A stretch of 7,924 nucleotides of DNA from an uncultured bacterium (GTDB lineage Bacteria; Actinomycetota; Coriobacteriia; Coriobacteriales; Coriobacteriaceae): NCBI GenBank assembly GCA_905215765.1, contig CAJMRP010000089.1, forward strand, positions 1 to 7,924, written 5' to 3'. Positions within the stretch are counted from its first letter, which is position 1. Each line of letters begins with the position of its first letter. Both the position numbers and the translations under genes were made by a program. Of the stretch, positions 5,428 to 7,924 are shown piece by piece. Under the pieces are notes generated by a model that had not been told where the DNA came from, searched no databases, and saw only the letters and a program-made list of their open reading frames with translations.

Positions 5428-5456
5428 TTGACGATAGTCAAAACTCGGACTAATCT
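5428..5456 (+). promoter_or_regulatory. Promoter of the marR-ABC exporter operon
   Basis: TTGACG (5428-5433) and TAATCT (5451-5456) are spaced by 17 bases, a good housekeeping sigma-factor promoter. Transcription would start near 5463, giving a leader of about 41 bases. TTGAC-GATA-GTCAA (5428-5441) also forms a small dyad around the -35. Confidence 0.75.
5435..5452. promoter_or_regulatory. Operator copy 1, in the promoter spacer
   Basis: TAGTCAAAACTCGGACTA is a dyad with perfect TAGTC/GACTA arms and an eight-base centre. It fills the spacer between -35 and -10, so a bound protein would block polymerase. A near copy lies at 5470-5487. The adjacent MarR-type protein is the obvious ligand. Confidence 0.65.
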
Positions 5457-5469
5457 AGAGACACAAAAT

Positions 5470-5487
5470 TGGTCAAAAATCGGACAA
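5470..5487. promoter_or_regulatory. Operator copy 2, just past the transcription start
   Basis: TGGTCAAAAATCGGACAA matches the site at 5435-5452 at 15 of 18 positions, including the central 14 bases with one difference. The centre-to-centre distance is 35 bp. Its position just after the predicted start of transcription suggests roadblock or cooperative repression. Confidence 0.62.
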
Positions 5488-5503
5488 TCGAATGGTGGGA
5501 TAG

Positions 5504-6004
5504 ATGAATAGTGCGGTTGCGCTGGTCGACTTCGACCGGTTGCTCAATGGACTCGACCATATCTATTCGGAGTTCTCGCGCGCCTGCGGCCTTTCGGACT
5601 GCGCCTATTGGATGCTCGTCGACACCAGCACGGCGGGCGGCAGTATTGCCGTAAGCCGTCTGACAAGCGAATGGTTCTACAGCAAGCAGACCATCAACTC
5701 GGCAATTAAAACCTTGACGGCGCGGGGCTTCGCAACGTTGGAGTTTGCCGAAGGCAGTCGTAAGAACAAGGTTGTGAGCCTGACCGAAGAGGGCAGGCGA
5801 TTTGCCGAGCGTTATGCGCTGCCGGCACTCAAGGCCGAGCAGCGAGCCTTTGGCGCGCTTGAGCCATGTGAGCAGCGCGAGATTATGCGCTTGATCGGCA
5901 AATTCTCTCAGGTGCTCGGCGATGAGTGCGATGCCTTTAAGCAGCATATCGCTGCCGAGAGCCAAGCCGAGAATCAAGGTGAGGGGGAGTCGTGCGACTG
6001 TTAA
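5504..6004 (+). CDS. MarR-type winged-helix regulator
   Basis: Predicted dimeric DNA-binding repressor of 166 aa. The winged helix-turn-helix spans about residues 30-100: the recognition part is WFYSKQTINSAIKTLTARGF (57-76) and the wing is EFAEGSRKNKVVSLTEEG (80-97), followed by long dimerisation helices (98-150) and a short hydrophilic tail with a terminal CDC. Proteins of this class usually release DNA on binding drugs or phenolic compounds. It is the first gene of an operon with an ABC exporter, and its stop codon overlaps the next gene by 13 bases (GTG start) or one base (ATG start), which implies translational coupling. Two 18-bp dyads at its promoter predict autorepression. The ATG follows GGTGGGA at a short four-base spacing. 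Confidence 0.88.
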   Translation: MNSAVALVDFDRLLNGLDHIYSEFSRACGLSDCAYWMLVDTSTAGGSIAVSRLTSEWFYSKQTINSAIKTLTARGFATLEFAEGSRKNKVVSLTEEGRRFAERYALPALKAEQRAFGALEPCEQREIMRLIGKFSQVLGDECDAFKQHIAAESQAENQGEGESCDC

Positions 6005-7728
6005 TGAGGTTTTTGAAGCCCTATCGAGGGCTTGTCGCAGTGACGCTGCTGGTGCTGCTGGTGGATAACGTCGGTACGCTGTTGGTTCCCACGATGCTGG
6101 CGAACATGGTCAACACCGGTATTACCACGGGCGATATCGACTACATTTTACGCAACGGCCTATACATGTTTATCGCGACCAGCATGGCTAGCGGCGGCAC
6201 GGTGCTGGGCTGCTATCTTTCGGCGCGCCTGGCCGCCAACGTGGCTTGCGATATCCGCAATGCCGTGTACGACAAATCGCTCGAGCTCGCGGCCAGCGAT
6301 TTTGAGCGCTTTGGCACCGGATCGATGATCACGCGCTCGCTCAACGACATCAACGTGATTCAGCAGGCGATTCTGCAGACGATTCAGCTGGTGCTGCCCG
6401 TGCCGTTTTTGGCTGTGGCGGGCATCATCTTCGCCTGGTTTATCGATCCCGCCATGGGCACGCTTCTGGGCGTAGTCGTTGCGATTGTGCTGGTGGCGGC
6501 GGTCTTTACGGTTGCCAACGCGGCGCCGATTTTTATGCGCCTACAGGGCTTTATCGACCGCATGAACGTGGTGCTGCGCGAAAACATCGTGGGCGTGCGC
6601 GTCATCCGTGCGTTTAACAAGGAGCGTCACGAGGAGCGGCGCCTGGACGAGGTGTTTAGCGAATACGCCGCCAACGCCATCAAAGTCAACCACCTGTTTG
6701 TGGGCCTCGACAGCTCAAGCTTCTTTTTGATGAACATCGCCGAGGTGGCGGTGCTGTGGGTGGGCGGCAACCGCGTAGGCGCCCACGCCATGCAGATTGC
6801 GAGTATCTCGGCGGTGCTGGAGTATGCAATTCTGATCCTGTTCTTTGTGATGATGGCGCAGATGGTGGTGCTGACGCTTCCGCGTGCTGCCGCGTGCCTG
6901 AACCGTGCGCAGCAGGTGTTGGAGATTGAGCCGAGCATCGTCGATGGCGAGCGCACGCTGGATGACGGGGCGCGCGAGCCCCAAGACGAAGCCGATGCGG
7001 TGGCCGTGTTCGACCACATGTCGTTTCGCTTTGACGATGCCGACGAGGACACCCTGTGCGACCTGAGCTTTGCCTGCCGTCGCGGTCAGACGACTGCGAT
7101 CGTTGGCTCGACAGGCTCGGGCAAATCGACGGTGGCAAAGCTTCTGCTGCGCTTCCACGATGCCACCAAGGGCTCCATTCGCCTGAATGGTGTGGACCTG
7201 CGCGAGCTTACGCAAGATGAAATCCGCGGGCGCATTGCCTATGTGCCGCAGAAGGCGTGGCTGTTCTCGGGCACGGTGGCGAGCAACCTTCGCTTTGGTA
7301 ACGAAGGCGCGACCGAGGGCGACATGCTTCACGCGCTTGAGGTTGCCCAGAGCACCTTTGTACTCGACCAACCGCAGGGGCTCGATACCCCGGTTGCCCA
7401 GGGCGGTACGAACTTTTCGGGCGGCCAGCGCCAGCGCCTGGCCATTGCTCGCGCGCTCATGAAGCGCGCCGACCTGTATATCTTCGACGATAGTTTTTCG
7501 GCCCTGGACTTTAAGACCGATGCGGCCCTGCGCCATGCGCTGCAGGACGAGACGCGTGACGCTGCGGTGCTCATCATCGCGCAGCGCATCTCGACGATCT
7601 TGCACGCCGACCAGATCGTCGTGCTCAAAGATGGCGAGGTTGTGGGCTTGGGCACGCATAGCGAGCTTATGGAAACCTGCGAGGTGTACCGCGCCATCGC
7701 GGAATCGCAGATGAAGGGAGGTGAGTAG
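5992..7728 (+). CDS. ABC exporter half-transporter with degenerate ATP site
   Basis: Inner-membrane half-transporter of 578 aa with an exporter-type membrane domain (about residues 1-310, six predicted helices; the FERFGTGSMITRSLNDIN coupling region is typical) fused to a nucleotide-binding domain (about 335-575). Walker A GSTGSGKST is at 372-380, the Q-loop Gln at 420, and the signature FSGGQ at 475-479. Walker B is LYIFDD, with Asp500 where the catalytic Glu should be, and the H-switch carries Gln531 instead of His (IIAQR). This pairing is known from one subunit of heterodimeric exporters such as TM287/288 and BmrCD, where the partner supplies the active site. Cargo is probably a drug, lipid or peptide. 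The GTG at 5992 fits the AGGGGGAG upstream; an ATG at 6004 (residue 5) is an alternative. Confidence 0.93.
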   Translation: MRLLMRFLKPYRGLVAVTLLVLLVDNVGTLLVPTMLANMVNTGITTGDIDYILRNGLYMFIATSMASGGTVLGCYLSARLAANVACDIRNAVYDKSLELAASDFERFGTGSMITRSLNDINVIQQAILQTIQLVLPVPFLAVAGIIFAWFIDPAMGTLLGVVVAIVLVAAVFTVANAAPIFMRLQGFIDRMNVVLRENIVGVRVIRAFNKERHEERRLDEVFSEYAANAIKVNHLFVGLDSSSFFLMNIAEVAVLWVGGNRVGAHAMQIASISAVLEYAILILFFVMMAQMVVLTLPRAAACLNRAQQVLEIEPSIVDGERTLDDGAREPQDEADAVAVFDHMSFRFDDADEDTLCDLSFACRRGQTTAIVGSTGSGKSTVAKLLLRFHDATKGSIRLNGVDLRELTQDEIRGRIAYVPQKAWLFSGTVASNLRFGNEGATEGDMLHALEVAQSTFVLDQPQGLDTPVAQGGTNFSGGQRQRLAIARALMKRADLYIFDDSFSALDFKTDAALRHALQDETRDAAVLIIAQRISTILHADQIVVLKDGEVVGLGTHSELMETCEVYRAIAESQMKGGE

Positions 7729-7729
7729 C

Positions 7730-7924
7730 ATGACCGAGGAGCTCAAGAAGCAGGGCGGCGTTGATGACGCCGCTGCCGCGGGACTGGTCGAGGAAACGGC
7801 TGCCGTGGCACCCGAGCTGGATGACGCCGCCAAGGCTGCAGCCGAGCGCGAGGCTCGCCGCCAAGCGCTCTACGAGGAAAACGAGCGCGCCGAGGACGAG
7901 CGCGCCCGCGCCGAGGCGGAGCGC
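7730..7924 (+). CDS. Second ABC subunit (probable), N-terminal fragment
   Basis: The reading frame starts at the ATG one base after the stop of the first ABC gene, behind GGAGGT at seven bases, and stays open to the window edge (65 codons). The visible part is a charged Ala/Glu/Arg-rich helical or coiled-coil extension (KAAAEREARRQALYEENER) with no recognisable domain yet. Operon position, coupling and the degenerate partner predict the catalytically complete half of a heterodimeric exporter, with an unusual cytoplasmic N-terminal extension. That identity is inference: no membrane or ATP-binding segment is inside the window, and it could be a different downstream gene. Confidence 0.7.
   Translation, partial: MTEELKKQGGVDDAAAAGLVEETAAVAPELDDAAKAAAEREARRQALYEENERAEDERARAEAER

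Noticed and set aside
5437..5485. CRISPR-like repeat from the GTCAAAA...TCGGAC pair
   Set aside because: There are only two short copies, located at a promoter; an operator pair explains them better.
6715..7833. Minus-strand reading frame of 372 aa opposite the ABC gene
   Set aside because: It is a mirror frame of the clear ABC nucleotide-binding domain and has no family features.

Overview
The window looks like a piece of a high-GC actinobacterial chromosome, most likely a gut Coriobacteriia member such as Collinsella. That assignment rests on GC-rich codon use, AT-richer intergenic regions, extended -10 elements and the gene mix; no rRNA or other marker gene confirms it. There is no tRNA, rRNA, insertion sequence, CRISPR array or prophage gene. 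The layout is ordinary chromosomal: four small transcription units on alternating strands, separated by hairpins and regulator-type intergenic regions.

Left part (1-2283). A terminator hairpin closes a unit that lies off the left edge. A FadR-type GntR regulator (minus strand) has its own terminator and diverges from a YeiH-family membrane transporter (putative sulfate/anion exporter). The 163-bp divergent region carries several short dyads, so the GntR protein probably controls yeiH. Downstream of yeiH, a 266-bp intergenic region holds a long hairpin plus a second GC-rich hairpin that could form a structured RNA, then a -10-like element and a perfect 14-bp palindrome.

Middle (2284-5032). 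The next gene encodes a NtrC-like AAA+/Fis-type regulator whose ATPase core is visibly degenerate: no Walker A Lys, no GAFTGA loop, altered Walker B. It is followed, behind its own promoter, by a single-pass membrane protein of unknown function. A strong hairpin separates these from a convergent minus-strand FMN nitroreductase. The nitroreductase's upstream region is shared with a divergent 96-aa gene of unknown function that has a near-consensus ribosome binding site and a textbook terminator.

Right part (5386-7924). A MarR-type regulator is the first gene of an operon with a heterodimeric ABC exporter. The MarR promoter (TTGACG-17-TAATCT) is overlaid by an 18-bp dyad, and a second copy lies just past the predicted start of transcription. 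This pattern predicts autorepression of the whole marR-ABC operon. The first ABC half-transporter has the degenerate ATP site expected of one subunit of a heterodimer (Asp for catalytic Glu, Gln for switch His). The gene starting at 7730 runs off the window and is probably the catalytically complete partner, with a charged N-terminal extension.

The points most worth follow-up are the ATPase-dead Fis regulator with its palindrome and possible leader RNA, the paired MarR operators, and two hairpins (49-89 and 4164-4203) that share a GGGAC-containing core and may be copies of a dispersed repeat used as terminators. I found no clear evidence of a wholly new biological system.
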